This document shows positions 1 through 13,900 of a stretch of DNA of 64,000 nucleotides, one piece after another. Below the pieces are notes generated by a model. That model saw nothing but the letters and a program-made list of their open reading frames with translations. It made no database searches and had not been told where the DNA came from. The position numbers were made by a program, and so were the translations under genes. Source of the DNA: Rotaria sordida (Eukaryota > Rotifera > Eurotatoria > Philodinida > Philodinidae); assembly GCA_905250125.1 (NCBI GenBank), contig CAJNOL010000245.1, positions 1 to 64,000 on the forward strand, read 5' to 3'. Position 1 is the first letter of the stretch. Each line of letters begins with the position of its first letter.

Positions 1-1536
1 AATTGTCTGTATATTTTTTTCAATAAGACTAATGTTTCTTTTTTTTTTCTTCTTCGCCTTCTTTCTACAACTACTTTCTTTGCGAGTGTCAAAGAAAGAA
101 TAGAATAAGTCAAAAGTGTGATCATTATTATAATATCCAAGCAAATTGCTGTCTTCCGGGCGAAAGAAGAAAAAAAAAAGAAAACCTTCAAATTTTTATT
201 TCTTTCTTATATCAATGTAACTCTTATTTTTCATCGATTTGATATGTTTGCAATAAATAATTCTCTCGTGTAATAATAATAATGATGATGATGAGTAAAA
301 AAATGACGTAGATGTACGTGTGAATTGCCTGAGGGACAAGTGGAAAATCGATTTCCTTCTATAAGAAAATGCATCTTTATCACTCATCACGTCTTACTTC
401 TATCCTTTCTTTCGTTTATTCAATCGCTACAAAGAACAGCTGTGCGTGCTAGCAATTAGTATATGGTCGGTCGGATCTTCGTCTTTCAGCCTATTAACTG
501 CATATGCTTGCCACATACTTAGAAATGTAATAAGCAGAGAGCGTCGACGACCCATGTAGATCATCATTCGTGCGTGAGCTTTCTCGTAGGCATACATATC
601 GATCTTTGACAATTTTTTCTTTGATTATAAGAATCAGACATATATATGTATATATATTGACATAGACAAAGGTTTCTTCTACAATGAACAAGTCATATAA
701 AGGAAAAAGGTCAATGTCCTGCGTCCCTTCTCCCTTTACTTGCTCGTAGGTGCACAGGTTAACATTGGCAACATCTGCATCGTTCTCTGACAATCAATAA
801 GAAATATATATGAATACGATAAAGAAGAATCAATAACATGTAAAAAAAGAAGAAATAAGAAAGTATTAAACAACTAAGACGATAAAAAAAAAAAAGAAAT
901 TAACAAAATCTCTTCTTTGGAAAGTTTATACATATGTTTAAACATTGTTTATATTCTCTTTGATTGTTCTTTTTCTTTTTCTTTTTACTGATTCAAATGA
1001 GCAAAAGAAAAAAGAATTATTTACTACCTAGATCGATCATAATTGTCTTTGTTCATAAATTGATTATACAATCTGGCGAACAACGATGATGACTCATTGA
1101 TTAGAATATCTATAATTCTGAAGTGGAAACTAACAAAGTTAATTCTCTCCGAGCGAAAAAAAAATGTCCGAACAATGTCACTTTATTCGAAACAATTGAT
1201 AACGACGACGATCGACAACAAGCTTGATAGACTTCTATTTTCATAATAATAATAAGAAGAAGAAAAATGTTACTGTTATTTTGCTGAATCGATCAGAACA
1301 ATCAACTATTAGGATCTTGTCATGTGTATAGGCATATACAAAAGAAAAATCGATAAGACAGAGAAGAAAAAAAACAGAAGAATGTATAGAAAGACAGAGA
1401 AACAAGATAAACAAATAAGACGGAACAATTAGAGATCGAACTATGCCAGGTGGTAATCTTCTTATTGTTACTAATGCAAAGATATGAATCTAATCATATG
1501 TCTACAGTAAATTCCTTGCATTTCTTTTTCGCTTAC
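1..1536. other. No gene established; probable intron of the 1.5-1.9 kb minus-strand gene
   Basis: This stretch lies downstream of the donor of the minus-strand exon at 1537-1944, so it is probably intron or contains further exons of that gene. One weak exon candidate on the minus strand is 740-786: a CAG acceptor at 787-789, a coding-like stretch and a GTAAAG donor at 734-739. Its frame does not join cleanly to the known exon. The slightly GC-richer stretch 427-612 has an open minus-strand frame but no recognisable protein. Nothing else is supported. Confidence 0.3.
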
Positions 1537-1944
1537 CTCATCATCTGTTAAACCAATATTATTAATCGATTCCATACTTTGTGAAAGACTATGTCCGCCA
1601 GAACCACTACCGTCATCACCATTATGAGTTGTCAACACACATGACGTGTTATTATTAGTATTATGATTATTATTTGTCATCAATAGTGAAGTACCATTGT
1701 TAGTATTAGTAGCCGTTAATGAGTGATGTGTGTCACCGTTAGGTGGTATTCTCGAAAATTGTTGATTAGAAACCGAAGATCGATGAAATGGATGTTGAAG
1801 TTGATGATGAACAGAATGAAGTGTTGCTAATCCTGTTGTTTGTAATGGTTTTGGTAATGTCTGTTTAATAAGTGTTGCTTTAGCTCCTATCGATGATGAT
1901 GATCCTGGTAAAAGATAAGCGGCAGAAGATGATGTCACCTGCAT
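1537..1944 (-). CDS. First or internal exon of an unrecognised low-complexity protein (partial gene)
   Basis: A 136-codon open exon, rich in Ser, Thr, Asn, Gln and His. It ends at a good GTAAGC donor (minus strand, 1531-1536) after TGLTDDE-like residues (GLTDDE). Codon use is like the neighbouring genes and the stretch is stop-free in one frame only. The ATG at 1944 is the first one available, but it is followed by CAG/GT, so the true exon could begin after an acceptor just there and the start is uncertain. No domain is visible; disordered Ser/Asn-rich N-termini like this are common in animal regulatory and RNA-binding proteins. I do not recognise the family. The remainder should lie at lower coordinates, mostly off the window. 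Confidence 0.5.
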
Positions 1945-4900
1945 GATTAATTTTTATATATGTAGTTAAATCTAAATATAAAAAACATCCAATATTGGAC
2001 TAGTTTATTGAGCACAATATAGTTTCTTTAGTCTGTATTCTTCATTCTATGTACCAAGAAAGAAGAGAAAAAAAGTGATACACGTCTGCTTCAACCACGG
2101 TCATGTGCATAAATTTCTCTATCATTAGTCAGAAGAGAGAGAGAGAGAGAAGGAGGAGGGAGGGAAGGAGGTAGTAACGAGAATAGAAGAAAAGGTCGTT
2201 CTGCTAAGCACTGCATGTATGTTCTCTAGCTGTGCTACCGAACAGAGAATTGAAAGGTGTTGTGTGCATTCGTGCTCTCTTCGTCTCATTTGCTCTCGTT
2301 CCATCGTCGCTCTATAGAGAGAGGTACGGACGTTTTCTTCTCTTTCTTCTTCTTTCTTTTTTTTTTTACTATTTTTTGTCGTCTACATTGATCTATCTAT
2401 TTTTCTGTCTATTTTTTTTTCGTATTTCTTCATCTTAGACACACAAACATATGCACATAACATATCTCAGTATGTTTCAAATCAAAGAAAGATGTGTGAG
2501 TAAATGAAGCTAAAAGAAAAAAACTGGTAATAAGAATAAACGACATTAGTCAATAGAGTCAGTTCTTGACAAGTAAATTGTTCTCATCATTATTTCATTC
2601 TACGTCTGGTGCATGCACACATACAAACTCGTTAACGAGAAGAATAAGGAAAATGTATTGAGAAGAGAGCAAGAGAGACTTCATCTCGTGCTCTCGACGT
2701 TTATTTTGTTGACAACATCAACGAACTGCTGTTACAGTGCGACTAACCTATAATCATGAGACATAGTATTTTAGCCCAATTAAGCACTGGCATTTTCTCT
2801 AAATTACAAAACTGCGTAAGTTATATTAGCGAGTACATAAGATTAGGCAAACTTGAAGGTCGAGTGGCCTATGGTCTATCAGCAATATGACATAAATAAA
2901 AAGAATAAGAAAATAGAAAAAAAAAATGATAAAGACAAACAAAAAAAAACGAAGAGAAACCAAAAAAAAGAATGAAGATGTCTAAAGAGATTCTCATCAT
3001 CATAATTTCTTTCTTTATTCATATTGTTTCAAAATAAAGGATGCATGCATGCACGCACACATCTCAACACGCTATAACAAGCACATGCAAAGAGCTGGCA
3101 AGCAGACACGAAAAAAAAAGGGGAACAGTGCAATTTTGATTGTTTGTTGATGTTTTTCAGGACAAAGATTGTATCGAGCAATTCTTTCGTTCTTCATATT
3201 ATTCATTATTTTTTTTAATACACTATACTATTAGTGTTGCTGACACGCACACATATAGCAAACATCTTTTCTACGCATGATTAGTGTCAATATCTCGTCA
3301 CTATATTTGACAGACGTCAAGCAATAAAGAGAAAACCCAGTAGTTCTATTAACAATAGAAGAAAGAAAAATACTTCAAGTCATTAAAATAGATGGAATAA
3401 TTATTGATCAGAATCAACAAAATTAATCAACTAGTTGACACAGAATAAAAGAATTTGATATGAGACAAAAAAAACAATTTTTTGCAACATATATTCATGC
3501 ATATGATTGAATTATTGATAATGTCTAAAATAATTATTTACAATAGTTATTATTACTTTGTTTGTTTAATAATAATAATAATGCGTTAACACATCATAGA
3601 AAGTAATCTTTAAGTGTCAGCAAATCCATTACTATTAGAAAATGACCTTTGCCAGAGATCGTAATGAAACATATATAATAAACGCTGAGTGAAAGCATAC
3701 TAGAACCAGACGAAAATGATCTTATTAGACTTAGTTATATAAAGGATTGTATATCAAAGTTTTTTTTTTGCTAGAAATAAATACTATATCCTATTTATTC
3801 TGATTAATAATTTGTTTTTTTAACCGTTAATGAATGTCTAATAGTAGAATTCAATTCATCTTATTACTTCGTGTTTCTTTACATTAACATCTGCTGCCAA
3901 TGACATGAACATCCTAATATTTTTTTGTCAAGGAGATGTATTACATAAGGACGATATAGACAATTTTTTAATATTACAAACGAAGCTCTACATACAACTT
4001 TCGATAGTTAATTTTTATTGATTTTTAACAGTGTTAAAATATGCAGAATATGTTTTTAAATAAATTATTCCACATCAATATAGTACAGCTACTTCTCAAT
4101 GTTAAATCAATTTGCATATTTTTATGTAACTTTATGAATAAACGAAAAAAAAAAGCAAATATCTTTATTCTTACACAAATAAATGTGATTAAAACAAATT
4201 TTGAAAAATTTCATATTCTACTCTATAAATATATATGCAAAGATAAATGTCTTAACTATTCATAAGAGTATTATTATATTGCTAGAAAAAGCTTATTTTC
4301 AAACAACAATTTATGTCTAAATATAACGCTTAATCATAAATATTCTTTTGAAAAGAAAAAAATATATATCTTACTCTAGAAGATTAATATAAACATACAT
4401 AAATCATCTACAACGAAGAAAAAAAACATTTGTAGATGAATACAAAACCTGAAGAGTTATATTGTACATTGTCTACTTAAAATATCCGAAGCTTAATATA
4501 ATCCATGCCGCTTGCTTGATAATACTACCGTTGATATACTGCAATAGTCATTAGAACTGACAATATATCAGCAATAGATTGCCGGTCAGAGAGCAACAAT
4601 CAGTATACCACAAATTATATCGATGATTTTTGTCCGTTTCGAATCACATGAGAACTTAACATTAGATAGAAGTAGTATTCAATTATAGACTAGATTATCT
4701 TTGGATAAAATTAGAATTTCAGTTTTGTCTGAAGGAAATTAAAATTAAATTAGATGTAAATCGATCAAGTCGAAGATTTCGAATTTGTACAAATAAGAAG
4801 TTTTTTTTCGTAGTATAAAGTATCTTTTATATCAAACAATTTATAATTGATCTTATTTTTAACCTATTGACCCATATTTTTACACGATCCTAGTTTAGAA

Positions 4901-5830
4901 TGACATGCAATCGAACTAATAACTCTTATTTTTCTTTTTTTTTTTTTTTTGTACATGTTGTATTGTTTCGTGACATATTTTCTTCGATAGTTGCTTATAC
5001 ATTTGCCTGTCTATTCATACTGTAACGATTAAACATCGATATTGACAAATTAATTTATACAAATATTTGATATAGACAATATTTAATGAAATACAAAAGA
5101 AAAAAAAAATTTTAAAATAATAAACTTCTTTGTTTGTTCAAATTTTAAATATTGTCCAATTTTGATCGTAACATCAACACATATCTATTGCTTCAGTTTT
5201 TTTCTTATGTTACTTATTGTAGATAACTTATAAATGTATATGAATTACTCTAAGAATCAAGTTTTGCTCAACATCTGTGTCAATATCCTATTTTTAGTTA
5301 AGAAAAATATACAACCAATTTGGAAGCTTAAGCTTATTTTTGACAGAACTGTTTATCATTGTATTACTGTATATTAATAACAGAACGATCAAAATAAGTT
5401 AAGAATATTTAACATGATAGATAGCACTAGAGTACGATATATCAATAAAACTTAACGCAGAAATTCATAATTTAATATTATATTAAAGAAAAACAATTCT
5501 CAATATTTTTTCTTCAAAATTTCCATAGAAAATATTTATTTTTCGAAATAATGCAAAATAAAAACGAAAAATTCAAACTAAATATTGTCGCTACAATCAA
5601 AGCTTGTCAAATTATTAACAGTAGCGAATCGTTAGTTAATTAATCATCTATTTATAAAATATTTTTCCATCTAAAGAAGGAAAAAAAAGAAAGAAAATTT
5701 TATTCTCACTATGAAACATCTATAAATTGTTGACAAATCATCACACTTTATTTATTTTTTGTTTTCTTCTTCTAGAAGAAAATTATTTTGTTTTCATTTT
5801 TCTTTTATCAATGCTTGAAATTAATTAAAC
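1945..5830. other. Intergenic, no gene seen
   Basis: About 3.9 kb of AT-rich sequence between a minus-strand and a plus-strand gene, so it should hold both 5' regions. It contains a purine tract with a GA repeat at about 2130-2175 and CT/T-rich tracts near 2330-2430. Open frames here are short and of low complexity. A splice-acceptor-like polypyrimidine tract plus AG at 5774-5775 lies 55 bp before the PIAS start codon. Confidence 0.5.
2130..2175. repeat. GA/GGA purine microsatellite
   Basis: A purine-only tract, with an uninterrupted AG dinucleotide run followed by AGG/GGA units, in the upstream region of the 1.5-1.9 kb gene. Such tracts are frequent in promoters, but no function can be read here. 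Confidence 0.7.
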
Positions 5831-8800
5831 ATGAGTTTATCAACAAGTTCTCATGCAAAATCCGATGCACTTCAATCAATCAAAAATTATCGTGTTTCAG
5901 AATTACAAGTCTGTTATTTTATAAATCAAAAAAAAAAAAAAAGAAGTATAAAAAACTTCATTTTTCTTCTTCTTTTTAGGCTTTACTTGATGTTGCTAAT
6001 TTATCTCGTCAAGGACATAAACGTGATTTACTTCAACGTTGTAAATTACTTATTACATCAAATTTTACTCCACAAATAGCTAATAAAATTCACCAAATCA
6101 ATAATACTCGTACACGTCCAACTCGATCACATCATGTATCATCATCAACATCATCATCATCATCATCATCACGAAATCATCCTATTGTTTTACCTAAAAC
6201 TCCACCAATTGAAGTTTTACCACAAGCTAATCATATACAATTTATTAATTTACCTTTTTTTGAAAAAATGCGTATTATTGAATCTACAAATATGCCTGTT
6301 GATTGGCATACATTTTCTCCAATGCGTTTTTCATTAAATGAAACTGATATTGATTTAATACGAAAAAATATTGCTAAAGTTTTTCTTCGTTTAGCACCGA
6401 CAATTATTCATGAACGACATAATGATGTTTTACCACCTTATTTATTTGTTCAATGCAATGTAAGAATTAATTTTAGTTGTTTCATTTTAAAATCTTTTTT
6501 TTTTTCTTCTTAGAATCAACCGGTAATTAATAATAATATAACAAAACAAGTTGGTTCACAAGCACATTCAATATCATTTCCAACTGATATAACAGATAAA
6601 ATAATACTTAAAGCAAATGCAAGTAATACAATAAATTATCTTTGGTTACAATCACCAACAACAATGTCATTTAAAAATTTACCAAGATCATATACAATAT
6701 CAATACAATTAGTAAATTGTGTATCAATTGATACATTATTTGATTTAATTATTAAACGTGAACCATATACAAATAAAACTGATAATGATAATGATAGTGA
6801 TATTGAAATTGAAGATTTAGGTTTAATGACAACACGTCATCGTGTTTCATTATTATGTCCAATAACACAATCATTAATTAATGCACCAGCTAAATCTTCT
6901 TATTGTTCACATTTAACATGTTTTGATTTAAAAGCATTTTTATTAATGAATGAACGACGACTTCAATGGACATGTCCATTATGTAAAAAATCAGCTTCAT
7001 TTGAATCATTACGTATTGATGAACGTTTAAAAACAATTCTTTCAAATGTACCACCAAATTGTTCAACAGTAGAAATTGATTCATCAATTGATTGTCAATA
7101 TATATTAGATAGTATTAAACAAGAAAAAGTTGATGTTACAGATACAACACATTTACAACAAAATAATGAAGATGAATCAATACAAAATTCTTCTAATAGT
7201 AAGTCAAGAAAGATTTCAATGGATTAACAAATTTTTCTTATTTTAATACTCATACGATAGATAATAAACAACAAAAGAAGATTCATAAAATCCAATTGAA
7301 AGAAGCAAAATATCGACAAATTTCTAATTCGTACCAAAGAAAAAAATATGAGAATGCGCAAGTGCAACTGAGATTTTTCTCTTCACATACATATATCCTT
7401 TTATTGTTCTTGCACTTCAAAAATCCATATTTTCGATGTTTTGCAATTTTACGAAGTACATGCGTATAATCATATAGATACTGTTTATGATGAACTAGTA
7501 TTAATTGCTGGAAAGAAAAAAGATTCAAGGATAAAATCACGAAATGTGAAAATCCAGAAACGAAAAACTTCAAGTATCCACACCTACCTTTTATACATAC
7601 AGAAGGCTGAATAGAACGACGAAAAAAAAAATATACAAAAGAATGATTAATCAGTCGACCATGCTTGTTTGGATCGTTCTAATGAAAAAGGTGATTTTTC
7701 CAGTAGTAATTTAGTGTTATTGTTTGTTTTACGAACTTTAGAGATTTTGCTCTTCGATCAATTATCCCTTTTGTCAAATTTTGAAAAACAAATATTAAAT
7801 CGTTTTTTGCCATCTTGATATCTTTTCTCTTACTTTATAAATATTTGCATGATACTTTTAGAAAATCTTAAGTACGTTTTCTTCAAAAGAATTCATTTCC
7901 CTACTCATCAAAAATACTTTAATAACGAGTTAACTGAGAATAATAACGTGATTTTAGGGTTTCTACAGTCATTAAATTTGATACTAATGACTCTAATTCT
8001 TTTTAAAAAAACATGCCATGCAAATATTTATAAAGTAAGAGAAAGGACATCAGGATGGTGAAAAAAATTGAAATAATTCAATAGAAAATCTTCTGTTTTG
8101 TTTTTCAAAACTCGATAAAAAGGATTTTATTGAATCTGAAATTTATAATTTTCAGGAGTATTAATACACTTTAAAAACTTCCAAGTTAGTCATTTGATTT
8201 GAATTAATCGCAGTGAAGATATATAGTTTTCTTTTTCATAGGTGATTTTTCTAACATCTTGTATATCAATCCGATAGTGTACTTACTACTTTAGTCGATT
8301 CTTGTAATATTTTACTGATATACTGATGATAATAATAACCTAATAGATTTTAGTATTAGAATGATATTTTTATGTTCTCATAGTATAATTATCTGTTCGA
8401 CTAGGCGATTATTTAAATGATAGATACTATTTCTTTTGATAATATATCATTAAATGATTATTTCTATATTTTCTGTTTTTTTTTTCTAGAATCTCGTTAT
8501 CAATCAGATGAAAGTGATTGTATCGTTCTTTCATCGGGTAGTGAAAGTGAAGATGAAGATGAAGATGAAGATGAAGACGGAGAAATCAATAATTCTTCTT
8601 TACCCTCAACTCCTATACTTGATCAAAATGGTGATATAGATGAAAGATGTATTAATAAAATGAATGATAGTGCTAGTCAATCACCTCATACTTCACATTC
8701 AACAATCTCTCCAATTATATCAACTATTGATGATACAAATTATTGGGAAGATTTAGCACAAATAACATATGATTTATCATCGGATGCTAGTGAAAAATTT

Positions 8801-8992
8801 TCAAATCGAAAACGAAGTAATAGTTCAACATCATCAATATTATCATCATCATCATCATTAAAATCAAATGATGCATGTCATCGTAGAAAACGAAATAAAC
8901 AACCATCATCAACTAAATCACGAACGACTGATATTGAAGTTATAACACTTTCGTCAAGTGACAGTAGTAATAATGATGATCAATCATCATGA
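5831..8992 (+). CDS. PIAS: PIAS-family E3 SUMO-protein ligase
   Basis: SUMO E3 ligase that positions SUMO-charged UBC9 on nuclear substrates. Exons 5831-5908, 5980-6459, 6514-7198 and 8490-8992 join in phase to about 581 residues, the usual PIAS length. Domains: SAP at about 10-60 (YRVSELQ-ALLDVANLSRQGHKRDLL, split by intron 1), PINIT at about 110-270, and SP-RING at about 300-345 with CPIT, YCSHLTCFD and CPLCKK supplying the Cys/His ligands. The C-terminus has hydrophobic patches next to acid/Ser runs (CIVLSSGSESEDEDED and EVITLSSSDSS), typical SUMO-interacting motifs. A CAT/TCA trinucleotide run in exon 2 codes for poly-Ser. The start was chosen because it begins just before the SAP helix; an AG acceptor-like site lies 55 bp upstream. 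Intron 3 is 1.3 kb while the others are about 55-70 bp. Its neighbour is a DeSI-type de-SUMOylase homologue. Confidence 0.93.
7199..8489 (+). other. Long intron 3 of PIAS, no gene seen
   Basis: A 1291 bp intron with a GTAAGT donor and a TTTTTTCTAG acceptor. The splice is in phase and joins the SP-RING exon to the acidic SIM-containing tail. It contains a minus-strand open frame (7283-7573) that resembles nothing and is probably chance. Confidence 0.7.
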
Positions 8993-9058
8993 TCAATTTA
9001 GTGTTTGTTTTTTTTTTCTTTCTTTTCTTTTCAACTATATTTTTTTCTTTTTGTGATG

Positions 9059-9059
<1 letters not shown>

Positions 9060-9095
<36 letters not shown>

Positions 9096-9096
9096 T
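9060..9096. repeat. (TTA)n microsatellite
   Basis: An uninterrupted TTA trinucleotide run in the 3' flank of PIAS. Confidence 0.8.
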
Positions 9097-10039
9097 TTCA
9101 TAACTATTGTACATTTGAAACATTATATGTGTATAAATATTGTTTACTTGTGTTTATGTCTTACTTCGTCTGTGTGTTCTATGGATAAATAAGAGATAGA
9201 GAATAACAAAGCAAATCATAATTCTTAGAACCAGATCTGATGAATTGTTTTGTCTTAATATTTTATGTTATATTCTAGATTTTTTTTTATAAAAGAAAAA
9301 AAAAAAGATTTATGAATTATATTGACAACAATTACATCGAATAGCATTTATTATTGTGAAAGAAATCTATCCGGTTTATCGTTTCGATTGAAAACAATAA
9401 AAATAAATGTCAAAACTCTCTTGGTCAATTTAGATTTACGTTTTTTTTTATATACGTTCGTTTCAGTAGTATCGAAAAATAAAATAAGGATAGACTCTAC
9501 TGTTTATACAGAGACTAGTATGGGTTACGTTTCCATGCCGTGACGCAGATATCAAAGGTTAGTTATGCAGGCAAATCTTTTTTTTTCTCAATTCTTGAGT
9601 AATTGGATTCTACTTTTAAGTTTGACATGTATGACAGATTTGAGCGTATTTGAATGGACGTACAGATTTGGATATATATATATTTAGACGTGCAACAAAG
9701 AAAATGTCATAAGTAAAGTATGATTTTATTTGAGATTTAGTTTTACTTTCGATTTTTCAGAATAGGTTTGTTGATTTTTTATTAACGTTTTCTGAAGGAA
9801 TCGTAAACCAGGTGACATGTGCGAAGAATTGGAAAAGAAACAATGACTTATATTTCTAAAGATTAAATTACGATGAAAAAGTTATATGTTTTTTTCACAA
9901 ATTTAATTCAACAAGATAACCAAACGGAATTATTATTAATAAATCCAAACTAACGCAGAGGCTACTTCAAATAAAACCCGTCGTTTAAGCTTATATTAGG
10001 CCTACAAAAAGATCTCGGCAACACTAGAAAAAGCCTAAT

Positions 10040-10510
10040 AGAGTTCGTTCCCACGAGCTATTGGAATCGAGTTATGACTATTGTAGTTAATTTTCGATCC
10101 ACTTTTAGCTGTCTACTGGAAAATGAAGTAACGGAATTTCATCCATATATACCTCTGATGATTCTTAGAATATTCTGAAAGTCTTAGCTGAAAAGAATGT
10201 TCCTCTTTGTCGAGATATTGAATTCCCAACAAATAGTGGTTTGACATAGACATTTTACTAGAATCAAGTTTACTTGAATATTCAACACCTCGCCAAAGAA
10301 ATGTTATATTGAACTGAAACCTTTAGCATATTCTAAGGATCAATCTATGGGTAAAATCTCAGATCGAACATCCAATAAAACGGTCATAACTAGACTTCAA
10401 AAACTCATAGGATCGAGTTCTTTTAGATTTTTTCTCGTTTTATCGAGATCTTCCTGTGGACCTATTATGAGCTTAAACAACAGGTTACAGTTCAGATAGT
10501 TCTTTCGTAA
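10040..10510. repeat. Degenerate dispersed repeat, copy 1
   Basis: Shares diverged blocks in the same order with 31890-32215 (for example TTACTGGAAAAT.. at about 31990 and the ..GGTTACAGTT/..GATTACAGTTT block near the right end). More weakly it resembles 49900-50390 in an AIFM3 intron (GAGATATTGAAT, a TTTTGACCTGGAATTT-like block). No protein is encoded. It is probably a remnant of a non-autonomous element. Confidence 0.4.
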
Positions 10511-10995
10511 GTATACAGAAAACTTGGTAGTTTGAAATTAAGTCGAACTGTTATTTTTCAAAATGAAACAAAAAACAAATACATACAAAATTTATTGTCA
10601 ATTTATCATTAGTCTACTTCTATTAAAAAGGCTAAAGCTAATATTAAAAATTCTGCGAAGATACTGTTTTTCTGATTCTCTTTTTGTTTTATTTAGATAA
10701 TAAAAAAAGAAAATCTAACAGTTTTATGTTAGCGTATACTCTAGATATTCCTATAAGATAAGTAGACCTCATTAGAAAATATATTTGTACTTGTTAACTT
10801 GGTTTTTACTAGTCAACCCAGAGCATCAAATGTCTCTTGAGTAACCATTACAAATAATTTATTTCCTCTTCTTTTCTTTTACACTTTTTTTGATAAATGT
10901 AAACAGAAACCATTCTCGTTTTGTTTTTCTTTTCTTCATGCTCTTTCTAATGTAATCTATTGGATTATTATTTGAACTCTAGATTATTTTTTAAC

Positions 10996-13900
10996 ATGAC
11001 GAATTTTACAACTGTTAAATTATATATTTATGATATTTCATTTGGTCTTGCTAGTGCATATGGTTCAACTTTACTTGGTATATTTTCTAAGATTATAAGT
11101 TTTTCAACTGATCATATCATCTCTTTTTTTGTTTTTTTTACTTGTTAAGGCAAGCAAATTGATGGTGTTTGGCATACAGGCGTTGGAGTATATGGTAAGG
11201 AATATTTATATGGTTCAAGTGGAATTTCTTATACAACACCAGAAGAAATTCATCGACAGGGATTAGCGCCAAAACCAAAAACGTATGTTTAAAAATATTT
11301 ACAACATTGTTTAACTTGTATCATCATATGATGATGAATTCTCTTTATTATATGTCCTCTTGATTGCGTACATTTTTCTTTGATTCGAAGAAAATAATGT
11401 TCACATTACGTAAACTAGCGAAAATAGGTATAGTAACATGATCAGTGTGGATAGCTCTATTGAAGAAAAATCAATAGAGTATTTTGTAATATTATTGAAG
11501 AAATTAGTAGTATAAACGAAAATTTTCTTGGATTAACATATTAGGTTCTTCGTAAATACATTGAAGATCCTTTTTTTTATCAAACACATTCAAATCTTTG
11601 AGCTTGAATAAGATATATCTATGAGTCGGAAGATTAAAGTATCGTCCGAATAGAACAATAACAATGTTAACAAACTTCAACATGCCCTAGAAAAGTCACA
11701 TTAGTAGAAAATGAAAACATTTCGATAGTCTTTTACATCTTAATAATTATCAATATATCAAGGTATTCAATATAACTGACAATGATGATCTTGATTATGA
11801 ACCTAATAAAAATTAGATATTCAATTATGTTTTATTAATGACTTTTTTTTTCACATAATAAATCTTATCTTAATTTTATTTTGCAGACATTTTTTCTTAA
11901 ATGGCCAAAGAAAGTGTCCACAATCAAGATGTAACCCTTTGTTTATTCTAATAAACTGAAGAGAGATAATTTTCATAAGGAATTCAAGATGTACGAGATC
12001 AACTTTAGCTCGAGTTCCGATAACCGAGACCAGTACCAAAACTATGAGAAAAAAATTGTCTCAACCGAAACTGAAGATTATATTCAAATACTCTATGGTT
12101 TTAAGCGAATTATCTTATAAATCATATCAATCAGAATATAATTCAAGAGAGATAACCAAAAAAAATGCTAGTCATCGACTAAACAGACAAAAAAAAACAG
12201 AGTATTTACGAATTTTTTACATGCCATACTTACGAATTCTGAAATAGTTTTCTCTAGACTGTAGTCCGAAAAACTAAAATTACCGGAATCGAAACTAAAA
12301 AAAATTGATTCTGCACATCTCTAAACGAGATATGTATATAAATGAAAATTTATTAATTTTAGACTTGATCTTGGTCAAACGAAAAAAACTGTATCTGAAA
12401 TTCAATCATGGATTGTAGAAAAAAGTTGCAGTAGTTTTCGGTAATTCTATTCAATTAAAATTTTCAAATTACAAAAAAAAAAAAAAAAACGATTTGTTTC
12501 TTTTTAGTGGTCATCAATATGATTTATTAGATTGGAATTGTAATAATTTCAGTGATGAATTTACAAAATATCTTCTTAATAGTACAAATTCTCTTATACC
12601 TGAAGAAATTCTTGAATTACCAAGATTTGTAAAAACAACGTATATTAAAATGATTTAATCTCAAATTTTTTTTCTTATGAAATATCTTGTATCATTTTAT
12701 TTTAGTCCATTAGGAAGAATGCTTTTATCATTTCTTAATAAAGATCCAATATCAGCAGCTCAACAAACAGGAAATAATAATAATTTTGCTGATTCATCAA
12801 TACATATGGTACAATCAAATGCAACTAATAATATGAAATTTGATAATATTCCTGTACGACATTGTATTTTACCTGTATTGGATAAAATGAAACCACGAGT
12901 AAATCTTATTGAATCAATGTGTAAACGAACATTGAGTTCAGATGAAAAAGAATTCTTAAATGATATTAATCAATTATTTCGACCTGATGCAACATATTCA
13001 CCTATGTTAACTCGTCAACATTTGATGTTTTTAAGTAAAAAAATCAAGATAATGATTTTGATTATTTTTGGAAAATTAAATTTTTTTCTTTTTATCTCTT
13101 AGTTTCTCTTATGGTTAATTCTATTGAAGATGAATCTGGTCAAAAAATTATATTAGAAATTCTTCAATTATTATCTGAATATGAATATATTATTAAAATT
13201 TTAAGTGACATTGAAGGACAAGAATCTCCTATTGAATTATTAAAAACATTGAATGATCAACCTGAACAAATACAAATTGAATTTTTACGTTGGGTAAGGT
13301 TAATATCAATATCATTCAACTCCAAATTCTTAAGTACGATATCCATCTTAATTTATATTTATGGTATTCTTCGAATTTGTTTTTATTCATTTAACACATA
13401 TTAAAAATAATTTCTATGAAACAAATTTAATCATATTACATTAGATAACGAAACGAATTTGAATTAGTTTACTTTCAACTCGTCTCTGATTGATAATTAC
13501 GATAGATTGTCTCAGTTTGATGAGGATAACGATCTAAGTTGAGACTATATATAAAACTCCAAAGTGGGCAAAATACTCGTACTCAAATATCAAAGCACCC
13601 TAATAGATGAGAGTGAGTCAGTCTGTTTGTTTCCCCCTAAAATATTTCAGTTTTTTTTTTTTGGTTTTAAAATTAATACTACAGTGCCTCCTAGTATCAT
13701 TGAAATCGTTTAATTTTGCGGTATCTGTCGATTAAGTTTTCAAGTTTCATACCCGTACCCCTAGAAGGATGGTCAAGTTTTTGTTGATCTTGTAGAGGAG
13801 TATGGATATGCCTCGAAAAATTAATCATGAAACATTGCGAAATAAACATTGGTAATGTTATCGGATGTCGCTGCTGAATTGATTTCAACATAGAAAAAAA

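Larger units (their letters stand above)
8993..10995. other. Intergenic between PIAS and the DeSI-PUL gene
   Basis: No gene is seen. It holds a (TTA)n tract at about 9060-9096 just after PIAS, and part of a degenerate dispersed repeat (10040-10510) listed separately. The last 20 bases form a polypyrimidine/AG acceptor-like site 13 bp before the next ATG. Confidence 0.5.

Noticed and set aside
494..793. 99-codon minus-strand open frame
   Set aside because: Only a 47 bp part (740-786) has plausible splice signals and it does not join in frame to the known exon; kept only as a remark.
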